Assembly: GCF_019649055.1 (NCBI RefSeq)
Contig: NW_026570307.1
Coordinates: forward strand, 124,001-188,000
Source: Paramacrobiotus metropolitanus
Lineage: Eukaryota > Tardigrada > Eutardigrada > Parachela > Macrobiotidae
Reading direction: 5' to 3'
DNA: 64,000 bases
How positions within the stretch are numbered: position 1 is the first letter of the stretch; every line of letters starts with the position of its first letter. Positions 38,801 to 51,161 of this stretch are shown here, one piece after another. The notes under the pieces were generated by a model. That model had not been told where the DNA came from and did not search any database. It saw nothing but the letters and a program-made list of their open reading frames with translations. The position numbers and the translations under genes were made by a program.

Positions 38801-41357
38801 CATTAGTGAATATATGCGAATTCGTGCTTATGCCGACAACACTGGGCATTCTTCGGGTGGGCAGAATATGCCGCGGCGCGTAAAGTATAAATGGAACTCC
38901 TCATTCAAAGTAAGTGACATTCTTGGGCTATTTTCCCTTGTAGCCGTGTAAAAGCAGATCGCTGCGCAAACTCCGGACCGGCAATAATTTGATTATTATC
39001 TTAACTAGTAAACACACAAACAGGCCTTTTTGCCCGCGCCCGATCTCAATCAATATACGCGTATGCCCCTCGAGGCATGTGTCAGATAGATTGGGCTGAA
39101 AATTACACGTTTTCCTTTTTGCCTCCATAAAGAGGAAATTGTTCTGAACTAATATACTTTATACTGGGCAATCTCCAGTTGTCCTACTTAAAAACTCCAT
39201 GATCCTGTTTCCTTCCGTTATGTTGAACAGTGGGGGTGCCATTAGCTGACCAAACGTCAGTGATGCACGGACACCTCTCTTACCATTTTCCTTTTTTTAC
39301 TTTTTTCGTTGGCATCGTCCTGTTTTTAGATTTTTACCAAAAACTCTAATTGAAATAGAAGTAGTAAAATAGATGATTGTGAAATAAATAATTATCAGCC
39401 GGAAAAAGTAACAGATACGCTGAAAGGAAGGATCACCGTCCATTGTCCGCGCATCGTTGTAGCCATATCCGGTGAATTGACCAGTGGATATTATGAGCAT
39501 ATCGATAACTCTTGCATTCTATATCGAGTTAACGCAGTGCTTAACCAAACATCAAGCGAGCGCTTGCGGAAATTCCTTGATAATGGCCAGAATGAAACAA
39601 AAGCCTGTGTAAATTGAGCAATATGGAAATTTTGTGTATGCGGCCTGGTGCAACGATATGGCAAGCATGGCGCGGAGGAGAAATGACCATCTGCTGGGAT
39701 CGGACCTCTCTCGTTAAACTCCGTATAACTGGTTAACTGATGGCGTGTCAAAAGTCAAGTCTATTGATAAACTGTATGTTTGCCAACACGTACACTGCCG
39801 GCCACTGTTTCCGTACACTTTTACAAAATCCCATTCAGTTCGTGCGCCATATCCCGGGTAATACAACTCGTTTGTTTAATTAAAATTTTCCACAATGGCG
39901 ACACAGTAGCGAAAGAAGGGAGTACGTTGTATCGGTCAACAGTAGCCATTTCCTGTCAACTGTGGATATAATACGTCTGGTACACATCGGATATGGTTGC
40001 AATACGCAGACAATGTCGAATGTTCTAATTTATTTAAATTTCTTATTAGCGTATATAATGAATGCGCTGCACCTAGTTTACGTTAAACGCAATTAAAACG
40101 GATACGTGCTTCATGTTATAATTATGTGCTTTATTAAACATACAATGAACATAAGTATATAAAATCGTATCCATTACGTTAATTATACGTTTCACATGAA
40201 TGTTGCGCTACAAATATTTGCGTTGCCTACGCCGGAAGTAATTCCCCAGAGTGCTTAATTTATTGTCCATTTTTAAAAATTTGATATTGTCCGAGCGATT
40301 TTAAATCCTGAAAGAAAACAGTGCAGGCATGCATTATTGCCCAGCGATGCGCTATATACACCACCTGCTGAATAATCTCAAATCCCAGCAACTGCACACA
40401 CTCTATAATTAGCACTCCGCCCCGGCTGACTTCCGAAACACACCGCGGGATCTCCAAATGAATTAATGATGAATCTAACGCACATTTTTTGATTGACTTC
40501 AGCACTTTCTCTTTGTGTTGTACCGTATGAAATGTGTTGGTCCGCTGGATGTGTGGCCTGATTACTATCATAGCGCAACTGGACACCCTCCACCATAGTC
40601 CCATAAATCGTACCGTATACACTGTCAAAAGTGGGATATATTTATCACCATTCTTGATCAACATGTGACCGGCAATATATAGATGCTGGCCGGGGACACC
40701 ATCAGTAATTAATCGTTCATTCATTTAGCAGAAAAGGCCATCGAGAGAGCATTAACCTCCTAACTAATTACTTACTGTCACAAAGGCCATAATTGCTGAC
40801 CACTGGGAAATAACAGTGGGTAAAGTCGCTTAGAGTCTGGCGTAAATGTAGCACGACTATCGATAGAATCCGAATGCAATGTGCTTTCATGAATAAAAAT
40901 TAAATAGTAAAATTACTGGTAATTTTTCTGAACCTTTCCACTGGTTTTTTTTAAAACGTACAATACGGATTAATTTATTTTCTATTGCCAAAAAAATACA
41001 TCATTTGTAAAATTTTTTCTCGTCTCTGTTGTTGCTGTAAAGAAACTGTATATTTAATTTTGCTTCAACTTTAATTTGTTCGGATTCTTTCAAACAAATT
41101 TCTGTGTGAAATTACACCGTGTATCTGTAGATTATATTTTTATAGTTATTTGCTTAATGGATTTCTTAAATTTAGTCACACATCATGATTTATGCATGGT
41201 ACTGGAAAGTGCCGGTATGCGTTTGCTTGATTACCATCTGCAAGTTTGAGAGGAAATTCTCCGCATCCTCAAACCCAGAGGGGAACGCTTTTCAAGAACA
41301 ATGAAGTGGAAATATTCTAATCTGCATTAATGTTTGGCATTCCTCTTTGGAGTCCAC

Positions 41358-41636
41358 TTAAAACAATGGCGAGCGTTGTGAGCATTGATTTGTGTCGAGC
41401 GGGGCCAGCCGCATCAGCATGCCGGTCATTGTTCGACTGTCAGTTTCATGCGGTGCCCGTATAAAGCCGGCCAGAATCACCGCGATGACGCAGGTGATGA
41501 TCCGTATAACCCGAAAAATGGCCAATGCTATGCGGCGTATGTCGCAATCAAAATATGGAAATTTATTTATTCTGCGCGTTCTGCTTAGTTTGACATGCAA
41601 GAAAAACTCGTCAGAACTTGTCACAACAAACAACAT
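41358..41636 (-). CDS. Hypothetical small protein with one hydrophobic segment
   Basis: Not recognised. A 92-codon frame with a hydrophobic segment (RIITCVIAVILAGFI) followed by APHETDSRTMTGMLM. The tail faintly resembles the one after the second hydrophobic stretch of the frame at 29491-29835 (VPNDDFSSCLTVTLM). Its GC content is higher than the flanks. No start context or partner exon supports it, so it stays tentative. Confidence 0.18.
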   Translation of the reverse strand: MLFVVTSSDEFFLHVKLSRTRRINKFPYFDCDIRRIALAIFRVIRIITCVIAVILAGFIRAPHETDSRTMTGMLMRLAPLDTNQCSQRSPLF

Positions 41637-42448
41637 TCAAGTGTTGATGCAATGCTGCAGCGACAGCTCGACCGATTATACGGCAAATTATGCGTAAATA
41701 AACAGTTATTATTCCACTAAACGGTAAAATTGATAAATCAACAATCTGTAAACTATTCAGTGTATATTATTAAAAACCGCATCTTTTGCAGCTGCATTAA
41801 TTGAATGTCGGAAACTTGTAATATTTAAAAATTATTTTTCCTTAAACTTGGATGATTAAATTATGATTGACGTAGTTATGCGTAAACGTTTTTTTGGAAA
41901 ATAATATACGATTATTTTAGAAACTGTTTTGTGCAGTTCTTATTTTGGTCTGAACCCGGTTCTACGGCAAGCAATTTTTTGACGTGCTTTAGACATCGTC
42001 GGAGCACAACACGCCGTCTTAAGAACGGCATGTTTCAGTATACTTATGGAGCCCCTTTTTATGTACATTTTCACGTCTAAAATACTTGGTTTACGGAACT
42101 ATATTATGGCTTTTTGAAACTCAAAAAACACCCATCCAAAGGACATCTTTTGGATGAAGAAGACATGGGCGCTTTTTTCATGAATAGAACCGGGGAAATA
42201 ACGGCTAAAGCAAAAACCTTTAATCACCGTTGTGAAACGTATCTGATGTTCATATTATTGCAGACCAAATCGCAGGAGTATAAACTATGAATTACAAATA
42301 GAGTGCTTAATACTGCATCTGCCCGCCAAAGTTATGCCGCCGCTAAATTAAGCGCGACTTTCTTTGTCGGTTACATATTTACACTGCTTAAAGAGTGTGT
42401 AATTTTCGGCGGAAAATGTCAATTTTTTATGTCTGTGTTCGGTTGCAG

Positions 42449-45400
42449 ATCTGAGAACATACTCCACACCACTTCAGACCAGATGGCCATCGCGGAGCGT
42501 ATCGACGAGGAAGAACAGTGCTGGAATGGTGGATGATGCGCATGCACTCGCCTACACACAACAGCTGCTCAATGTAACCACCGTGGCCGAGCAGACCGTC
42601 TTGCTGCACTGTGCATCGATGCCGAATTCCAAGGAAACGGAGAAATTAGAGTGGCGACGAGGTATTGTATTACGCTGTGTGGAATACATAATTTATACAA
42701 TTATTTCCATTTAAATTTTCATCTTCGGCTTGCCGGCAAAATGAATTTAGGGTAAATACTGAGTGACATATAAGCACATACGCAGGACGAAAAAAAGACA
42801 TTTTAAAACGCAACAAATTTATTTTGAATTACAATCTAGCTGCATTAAACGTTCTAACTGGCTGTTGTTTATATTCAAATTATGCAGATAAAAGGGAAAC
42901 TTGTCAAGTGTTTATTCCATTATTAAACGGCACAGCTGATTTTTAATAAGCTAATAATTAAGAAAAACTGTTTGAAAATTCTTAGAAAATATTTGGGCAT
43001 TCGCTGCTTTAAACATGTGCGCTAGTTTAATGGGTTAGAGTAGGACTGTTTGATATTCAAACGAATTATCCCAAAGAAAACACTTATCGCATACTAAAAC
43101 GTTCCCCCTTTCTGCACTGGTAGATAATCATCTCCTTCCGGTCAACCATCGCCAGCTGGTGTATCCCAACGGCACACTGGCCATCGAGAAAGTGGACGCG
43201 CGTCTGGATGCCGGTGTGTATGTGTGTCAGCGTGGTGGCCGCATCCAGCAGGAATACCATTTACGGGTGATTATTCCGCCCCGCATTGATCCGCTGCAGT
43301 TTCCGCTTGACCTTTCGCCGGGTGCCCGGCTGCGTGTCTCCTGTTTGGTCAGTCGGGGCGATCCGCCGATTAGCATCCAGTGGTACAAGGACGGTATGCT
43401 GTTGAGTGCATCCAAGGAGATTGTTGTGCAGGATATCGATGAATATGCCAGTTTCCTCCTTATACCCAGTCTCAGTGTGCAGCATGCCGGAAATTATACT
43501 TGTCTGGCTAGCAATGACGTTGCGCAAGACACCAGAACCGCTGTGCTGACAGTTAATGGTAGGTTGTTGTTTTCCTGTAAAAGTATTTATGTGAATAAAG
43601 CGTAATTTGACATATTCAAGTATTGCGCAATATACCCGTATAATAAAGTAGGAGCTTATAATTATTCGGAATTGCTTATCATTTTCATTTGGAACATATT
43701 GTCTCCATAAGCGTGTAGTGCAGTCTGTACAATACATACAGTAACTCCAGTAATTTGCCAATTGAACAGATTGAAAATCAGTAATACTAACGCGGACTAA
43801 TGTCGCCGTGATGTGGGATTACATACGGTAGTAACAAATGTACACATTGCAGTTCCGGTTTATTGGGTTAACGAACCAACGGACACAGTGGCACTCCACA
43901 GGACCGATTTGCGTCTAACCTGTCAAGCCAACGGGAATCCCCAGCCGGTTATTGAGTGGAAAAAATCAGTTGGTAATACACCGGGGAACTATACACCTGT
44001 TGCCAGTGTACGGCAGCATGTCTTCGACAACGGCACGCTATGGATACAGGATCTGGAGCGGACCGATGAGGGATCATACTTGTGTCAGGCCACCAACGGC
44101 ATCGGTCCCGCCATCAGCAAAGTTATCCATCTTGCTGTCAAAGGTCGGTTAAACGATACATCATGTTCTCTGTTTGTACTTTCTTAATATTTACAACAAA
44201 ATCTTAAATATAAAAATGGTATATTTATATAAAATTATAAATATAAATGTATGTAAGATATTTTGTTATCGCTTATTTATAAGTGCAAATGCAATAATCT
44301 AGATTGCAAAACATTATGATTTTCTTCATTTAACTGATTTTACTATTGACAGAGCACTGATTTGTAATGCTTTGGTATAAATTATGCGTATTACATTTGT
44401 TGAATTGTATATGTATTTTATTGTTAGCTCCGGCATATTTTTTACTGGATCGGGAGACCACCAACGTGCCGCTACGATCAACGGCCTCTCTCACATGCAG
44501 CGCTCTGGGTGACCTCCCGATGACCATAACCTGGCATTACAAGAACGTCGAACTGAAAGACAACCACTTTGCGCGTCTGTCCTTTCACTCACAAGCCACA
44601 CCGGACGGTCAGGAATCCACCATCCTTATCAAACATGCCGAACGCAGCGATTCCGGGGAATACGTGTGCAAAGTGACCAATGAGTATGGCTCGGCGAAGA
44701 AGGTGATAAATCTATTAGTCCAGGAAGTACCGGAGGCGCCGACATCCATCAGCGTATTAGGCACCAATAGTCGCATGGTCAAGATCGGCTGGACGGGCGG
44801 ATATGATGGGAACAGTCCGGTCATCAACTTTATTGTCGAATGGAAACGTCCGCATGAGGGATGGAATGATGATGGAGTGAAACGCGAGTATACTCCTGGG
44901 AACAGCTCCGAGTATACGGTCAAAAGCCTCAAACCCGCACAACGGTATGACATGGTGTTTCGATTATTGGTAGCGGAAGTTTCGATTTTAACCTGATTTT
45001 GGCATATGCCCAATTAAAAAAGTTTCTAAATTATTAATGCAAATACTCATACTCGAATTGAAAATTTGAATTGTCTGCGACTGAATTCATATCCGCACGA
45101 ATTGCGACTTAATAAAATTTTATGCAGGTTTTTTTTGCTGTATGTATCAGTTAAAAAACTGTATTTTCATATGTGCATTACAGAAAATAAATATAAATAT
45201 AGCCCTGTGTTTTACAGATACCCTTTTTTGCATTCGGTATTTTATAGGCAACTTCATATTGACTTAAATATTTAGGTATATAATATGTGTAATTCAATTC
45301 TATTTTACATAATGAATAATTTGTTACGGTGTTTATATGGATTATTAATTTATCTGCTTTTCTTTACAGATACGACATGCGAATCCGAGCGTCAAACATT

Positions 45401-48400
45401 TTGGGTCAGAGTGAACCGAGTCAACTGGTGCAGATTCTGTGTGATGAAGAGGCGCCGTCGGATATCCCCATGGACGTCCAGGCCGTTGCGGCCTCCTCCA
45501 CGGCGGTCAACTTGACCTGGATCCCACCGGTCAGTGACGGGTGGAATGGGCAGTTGATCGGCTACAATGTGGGCTATAAAGTGGAGAATACGAGTGGTGA
45601 TTTTGCTAATATTACCATTAAATCCGATGGGAAGCGCAAGGAGAGTGTCGTGCTCAAGGGTCTGCGCAAGTACACGACGTACGTCATTATTGTCCAGGCC
45701 AGAAATGCCATGGGCCTCGGACCACCGGCCATTGTCACCGGCATAAGGACTTTTGAGGATGGTAAGAGATTCATCAAGAAAATCAATCGAAATTATCGAT
45801 TTCTGTTTAACAACTCAATCCAACACTAATCCGTAAAAATGTGATACATGTTTAGAACTTTACATAATAATGACACAATACGGCATATACGCTGTATATA
45901 ATTATTTTATGCTCTCCATACCTTTACACATCGTGCTACATAATTTTCGATACAAACTGTGCAAAAGTTAAATGCTAAAGTGTTTAAAATACGTTTCTTT
46001 AGCGCATTAAACATTTTCAGTTTAATATATATATCATCGTTGTTCTGCATTTTTTTGTACTAGTACTGTATATAATATTGTGGCTGGACACATATAAAAA
46101 TATATATTTTATATACGTAATTCAGTTTCTGAAAGTTTGCAGTCTTATAGGTGTGTATGTTATAATTATATAGATAGACTTTGAAAATCAACACTTTTCA
46201 CGTTGTGGTAAATTTCAAATTAAATGTTTGTGGTTTGACTTTTACAGTGCCCAGTGAAGCGCCATATGAAATCACCGCATCCGCCACATCATCAACACGA
46301 ATATCGATCACATGGGAACCGTTACCGTCCGAGTACATCAACGGTGTTCTCCTGGGATACAAAGTCCTTTTCAAGCCGTCTACAGGTCAGTGTTACACTG
46401 CTTTATATATATAGTAGTGTACATAAAGTATTGATGAAGTCAAACATGTGCCGTGAAGCGCTGAATGCTGTTGCACTGGGCCAGTTCGACACTTGGCATA
46501 TAATGATGAAATGATCCTCTGCTGCAGAATGGACATCCCAACCGGATGTCAAGATGGTCACGGAGACCAGCTGCTCCGTGGATGATCTCAAGAAGTTTAC
46601 CAATTATACCATTCACGTGCTGGCATTCACTAAGATGGGCGATGGCGTCTCGAGTGCGGCTGTCTATGCGGAGACATTCTCCGATGGTAAGAAAAGTCGC
46701 CAACGAAGAAAAATGCGTGCGAAAACGCCGTGTGTAAAGCGCGTATACTGTCCACACAATTTTTAACAACTGCCAAGCATATTTTTAAATATCCAAATTT
46801 TTTGATATTTACTGTATTCATTAGTACTTGAAAAGAAATTACTGTAAATTCGAAATATAAAATGTGTCGTTTGTGTTTGGCATGTATTCGCAATTCTATA
46901 TTCGCATTTATTATCGTTAATGGTGATAACAGTTTTGTTATATAAGTCCAAGTTTATATTAACTTTTCTGTACATATGCCGCATAGTGCATGTTATATAT
47001 GAACACTATTTACAGTGCCATCTGCGCCAGCGGAAATCAAGGCTATTCTGAAATCACCTAATTCCATCCTGGTTACGTGGATGGATCCCGTGGAGAAGAA
47101 CGGTATTATCATCCGCTACAATGTCTATATGCGTCCGCTGAGCGGAAATGGCGATAACGAAGTGAAAAGGACCGTCTATCCACTGGATGCGCCCAATCAG
47201 TACGAGTTCACGGACTTAACGGGATCAAGTAAATATGAATTCTTCGTTACGGCGGAAACCGACCGAGGTGAAGGTCCGCCAACCATTAAAGTGCAAACTT
47301 CCGTGGGATCGGCTGGACCGGCGCGTATCGCGTCCTTTGGCACGGTTGTCAGTCAGCCAATGGGCACGTCAGCGATTCTGCCGTGTTATGCTGTCGGATT
47401 TCCGCAGCCAACTACCGAATGGTTCAAAGGGTAAAAACGACTGCATAATTTTAATTGTAAAAATAAGGCAAAATTATTAAAATAAAAACATGAAGTAAAT
47501 TCAACACATAAACTAAAATGTATCGATTGTTATTAGAGGGATAAAACTATATTACCAAAGCAATGTTATAATTTAAAAATAATAATTTTCGTTTAATTTT
47601 TAGTAATCGGCAATTAAGTATCCACGGTACGGTTTTAAATCTTTTAAAACAAATTCAAATAAAGCTGATCCATTAAACGAAGGCGTTTAAATTTGTTCTA
47701 GAGTACTAAAGAATTGATGCTATGCTTAAGTTTTGTTTACTGGCTAAATATTTTTCTTTTTATTATTTGTGTGTTTATATAAAAAATACTTTGGCGTCAT
47801 TAGCAAAAGCAAATTCATTTACCGCAACATTTTTTGCTAGGAATAAGCTTATCTCAACGGGAATTTTGTCCAATGGCTCACTAAGCATTAAAGACCTGCA
47901 GCCACAAGATGCCGGCGCTTACACATGCAAAGTCCGTAACTCTTACAACACGGAATTTTTGGATCATTCCATTATCGTGCAACGTAAGTACACTAAAGCA
48001 CAGATCCAGTAAATAATTCTCCAGCACTTAGCCGTATTAGACACAGATGCTACATTTTCACAAACGTTTACGTAAGTTTTTTCCCTCTAACACATTAAGT
48101 GGGGTATTCAATACGTAATACTTGGATAAGTGTATCTTAAGGTGATTTGGTTGCGTGTGTGTTGATGTGTCTATCTTAACGATCACTTCATGGCGAACAA
48201 GCCAGGAGAAAAAAACCAATGGATTGGCTCCATTGTAGATGCACCGGAAGCCCCGCTCGTAACCATTGCCTCATCGACCAGTAACAGCTTGACAGTGGAA
48301 TGGAAAGTCACTAACGACGGAGGAAGTATGATCAAGGCTTTTACATTGTATTATAGACCGGAAACCGGCAGCTGGAAGAGCGTTCGATTGCCGGCTAATT

Positions 48401-50759
48401 ACAATAGCTATTCACTGCCGCATCTGGGCTGCGGACAAATGTACCATGTTTATATGACGGCCTTCAACGATATCGGTACCAGCGATCCATCACTGGAAAC
48501 ATCGGCGCATACCAGCGGACAAGGTATTAAAAAAGATTAAGTACCTACTCTGTATATTAAAATTTTTTCTAAAAAGGTCAAACCTAAGAAAGCGCGCCAT
48601 GTAATTAATGCACGCGCATAATTTTGTAAGAATGCTGATAAACCTCTAAAAAGGCGTCTTATGATCAGCATACTTAGAAAAACACAGTCTAAAACTAATA
48701 ATGGTTACGACATTTCATCATAGTATGACCTGTGTACTATTTGAGAATTACTTACTAACATAAGTTGCACTAGCAACTACATAGATGATAAATTCGCTAG
48801 ATCTGAAACAATATATGTATATTCTTGCTGATATTTATGAATTTAATTGTGTTTTCTTGGTCCTTATAGCACCACTTTCTCCCGATCTCAAAGCGTTTCT
48901 AGTCCCAAATACCACATCCGTACTGTTGCTGCTATCCGCGTGGAAAGATGGTGGTTGTCCCATACGAACTTTTTCTATAAAATATCAGACATACTACGAG
49001 AGTCTTGAATGGAAGACGGTGGGTGGACTGATACCTGGCGGTGCAGATTCGTTTTTCATGAAAGATCTCTTACCGGAAACGGTCTATCGCATGCGCACCA
49101 CCGTACACAACGATGCCGGTGCCACCGAGAAGGAGTATATTTTCTCAACATTGACGGAGAATGGAGGTAACTGAGCAGTCGACAGAATGTTATAATTACA
49201 ATCATATGTACTGCTCTGCAAACGTGTTAATCTGAACATGAAGCAGCTTATTAATGAGACCCAAATACTATTACGTAGTCCATGACCTTAATCATTTTGT
49301 TAATTTCGCGAATTTGCTTTCCAGAAGCGACCTTTCCGGAAGTTGTACTGCAAAAGGATTCCGTCTTGGCATTCCACGAAAACACGACCAATGTCATTTG
49401 GTTATCAATTGTTGCCACATTACTCGGAATTTTTGTTGTGGTGGTGGGCGTTATGACTGTGTGCAGACGAAGAAGACAGCGAAAATTTCGTTCAACAGGT
49501 AAATAACAAAAATACTTTACATAATCGTTGAATGATGTAAATTTATAATGTCTTGGAAAAATTAATAAATTTCCTGTTATTTGGTGCTGATTTGTAGATC
49601 TGGACGATGCAACCAATATCCGTCGGGATCTGACGTCGGAAAACGTGCGCTTTGATCTTGAGCGGACACCACGAAAATCTACCGGCATACCGTCACCCTG
49701 GCGCAATATTGCCCATTATATGGATGCCAACAATCATTCACCGGTGTCCTTGGCCAGCACACCCAAACAATGGCAACCGCCCATATACAACAACGTCACG
49801 GTGAACGAAGCGTCGAATCTGTTTAGTTCACCGAAACGCCAGAACACCGCCGGCCGACAGCGCGAAGCCTTAATACTTTCCGAAACTGCTAGTCATTACC
49901 AGACACCCAGCAATCGCTCCCTTAAGCGCGACGAAAGCACACCGGATTCGGGATTTTCTGGCAGCAACGTCAAGCATAATACCGATTGTACGTGACACTT
50001 AACGTTGAACGAGAATGTTCCAAAATTACATTATTACGTTATCATTATAAGATTTAATGATTTATCTAAGATTATAAAGGTCTGATAAAAATCTGAATTT
50101 CTTTAAGTACATAGAATAGCAAACGACTGTTTTTTCATATTTTCTTTGTATTTTCGGCTATTTTATTTCTTTGTACATATAACTTATAAATTCGGTATAT
50201 CTTTTTGAATGCATATGTATATTGTTTTGTCTTTCCAGGTGACAGCTTTCAGCGGGATTCCATCCCGCGGCTGAGCGATCGCAGCAACAACTCCGACTCG
50301 GATGCCGGCGTGACACACAAACTCAACTGCCACGCGCATAAGACCCGTCCGAAACCGGCACAACGGCGTCGTCTGCCGACGCGGCCCCGCCAGGGCGCCT
50401 CTTCCCTGCCCCGGACCAAAGCGCCGCCCACCTCCTCCAGCAGCCCGAGCAGTACGGAGGACGTGCCGGCCTATGTATATCCGTACTGCACCAACCGGGT
50501 GCAGCGCGGCCATCCACAGGCCACCAGCACGGCGCCGCCACATCTCCACTTCCCCAGTCCGCCGCATTCGGACGGAGATGAGAAGCTGGACACGAGAGCC
50601 GGTAGCCGCAGTGCACGACCAAAGACTACGCCCCTCAGGAAAGAGGCCTTTAAAATGCACTCAATTCAGCGCCGCTCAGCCAATGTGGACACATTGGGCG
50701 AGCTGATGGATGAACTGGTGGATAATATTATGCCGCTGCATCCTAATACTGCTGTGTAG
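42449..50759 (+). CDS. Dscam: Dscam-like cell adhesion receptor
   Basis: Single-pass adhesion receptor of the Dscam family, acting in neurite recognition and axon guidance. Exons: 42449-42661, 43124-43558, 43853-44143, 44428-44944, 45370-45761, 46248-46385, 46528-46686, 47016-47430, 47841-47983, 48239-48523, 48870-49166, 49325-49498, 49598-49987, 50239-50759. All junctions are phase-consistent, mostly phase 1 as is usual for Ig/FN3 genes. From the first ATG (42526) the product is 1,430 aa: four Ig domains, four FN3, one Ig, two FN3, a membrane segment (about residues 1093-1116, IVATLLGIFVVVVGV), then about 314 cytoplasmic residues. This is exactly the C-terminal Ig6-Ig9/FN1-4/Ig10/FN5-6 order of Dscam; Ig1-Ig5 and a signal peptide are not seen. 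Exon 1 has an acceptor and is open upstream of the ATG, so earlier exons may exist. The tail ends NTAV, a class I PDZ ligand like vertebrate DSCAM. No array of alternative exons is present. Confidence 0.92.
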
Positions 50760-50786
50760 AAAGACAAAATGGAAAGTTTTTGTTTT

Positions 50787-50792
50787 AATAAA
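50787..50792 (+). terminator. Dscam-like gene poly(A) signal
   Basis: AATAAA 28 bases past the TAG stop codon, giving a very short 3' untranslated region. Confidence 0.65.
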
Positions 50793-51133
50793 CTTTTTAT
50801 GTTGTACAAAGCTTTTTTTCGTAGATTGTGTTGTTGATCGTTTGTAAATTGTAATAGCGTTCAGGTGGAGGTTAAAGGATGTTCAGTCAGAAAATTGGGT
50901 TTTAAAGTACCGTTCAGAGAATAAAACCAGTATTCGAAGACGGCTTGCAATGTTTATGACCTGCAGAATAAAATCATAGAATCAACGAACCTCACAAGCT
51001 GACCGAGCACAAGCAAGCAATGCAGCATAAACCACCACCACAATAAAATCATATTTGTATAAGCATTTGCTATCATAGAAAAAGACTACGAGTACAGAAA
51101 ATCCGAGTGCATCTCACAACAATTTTTGGTAGT

Positions 51134-51139
51134 TTTATT
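51134..51139 (-). terminator. DTL poly(A) signal
   Basis: TTTATT on the plus strand, read as AATAAA on the minus strand, 23 bases past the DTL stop codon. The transcript ends would face those of the Dscam-like gene about 340 bases away. Confidence 0.6.
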
Positions 51140-51161
51140 GAAAGGTTCCGAAGGAAGAGTT

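Larger units (their letters stand above)
23795..42448. other. Gene-poor block of about 18.6 kb
   Basis: No gene could be supported. Many short open frames exist on both strands, but none shows a family motif or a chain of phase-matched exons. A 10-base inverted repeat at 25143-25152 and 25177-25186 (TCCATAAAGT) could form a hairpin. Composition varies: GC-richer patches with coding-like texture occur near 25370-25760, 33085-33300, 37500-37680 and 41390-41550. It lies upstream of the Dscam-like gene and may contain its regulatory DNA, a very long first intron, or decayed or lineage-specific genes. Confidence 0.5.

Noticed and set aside
40260-40724. 154-codon minus-strand open frame, the longest in the gene-poor block
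   Set aside because: A second frame over the same bases (40378-40596) looks equally protein-like, there are no motifs, and no splice partners were found. Chance cannot be excluded.
42133-42156. 8-base stem (CATCCAAA and TTTGGATG) with a 8-base loop
   Set aside because: Too short to stand out from chance in 64 kb.
42303-42536. Plus-strand frame that might give the Dscam-like gene a signal peptide
   Set aside because: It runs through exon 1 in the wrong frame and stops at 42536; it cannot be joined in phase to the Ig-domain frame.
50184-50660. 158-codon minus-strand open frame
   Set aside because: It is the antisense shadow of the GC-rich last exon of the Dscam-like gene.
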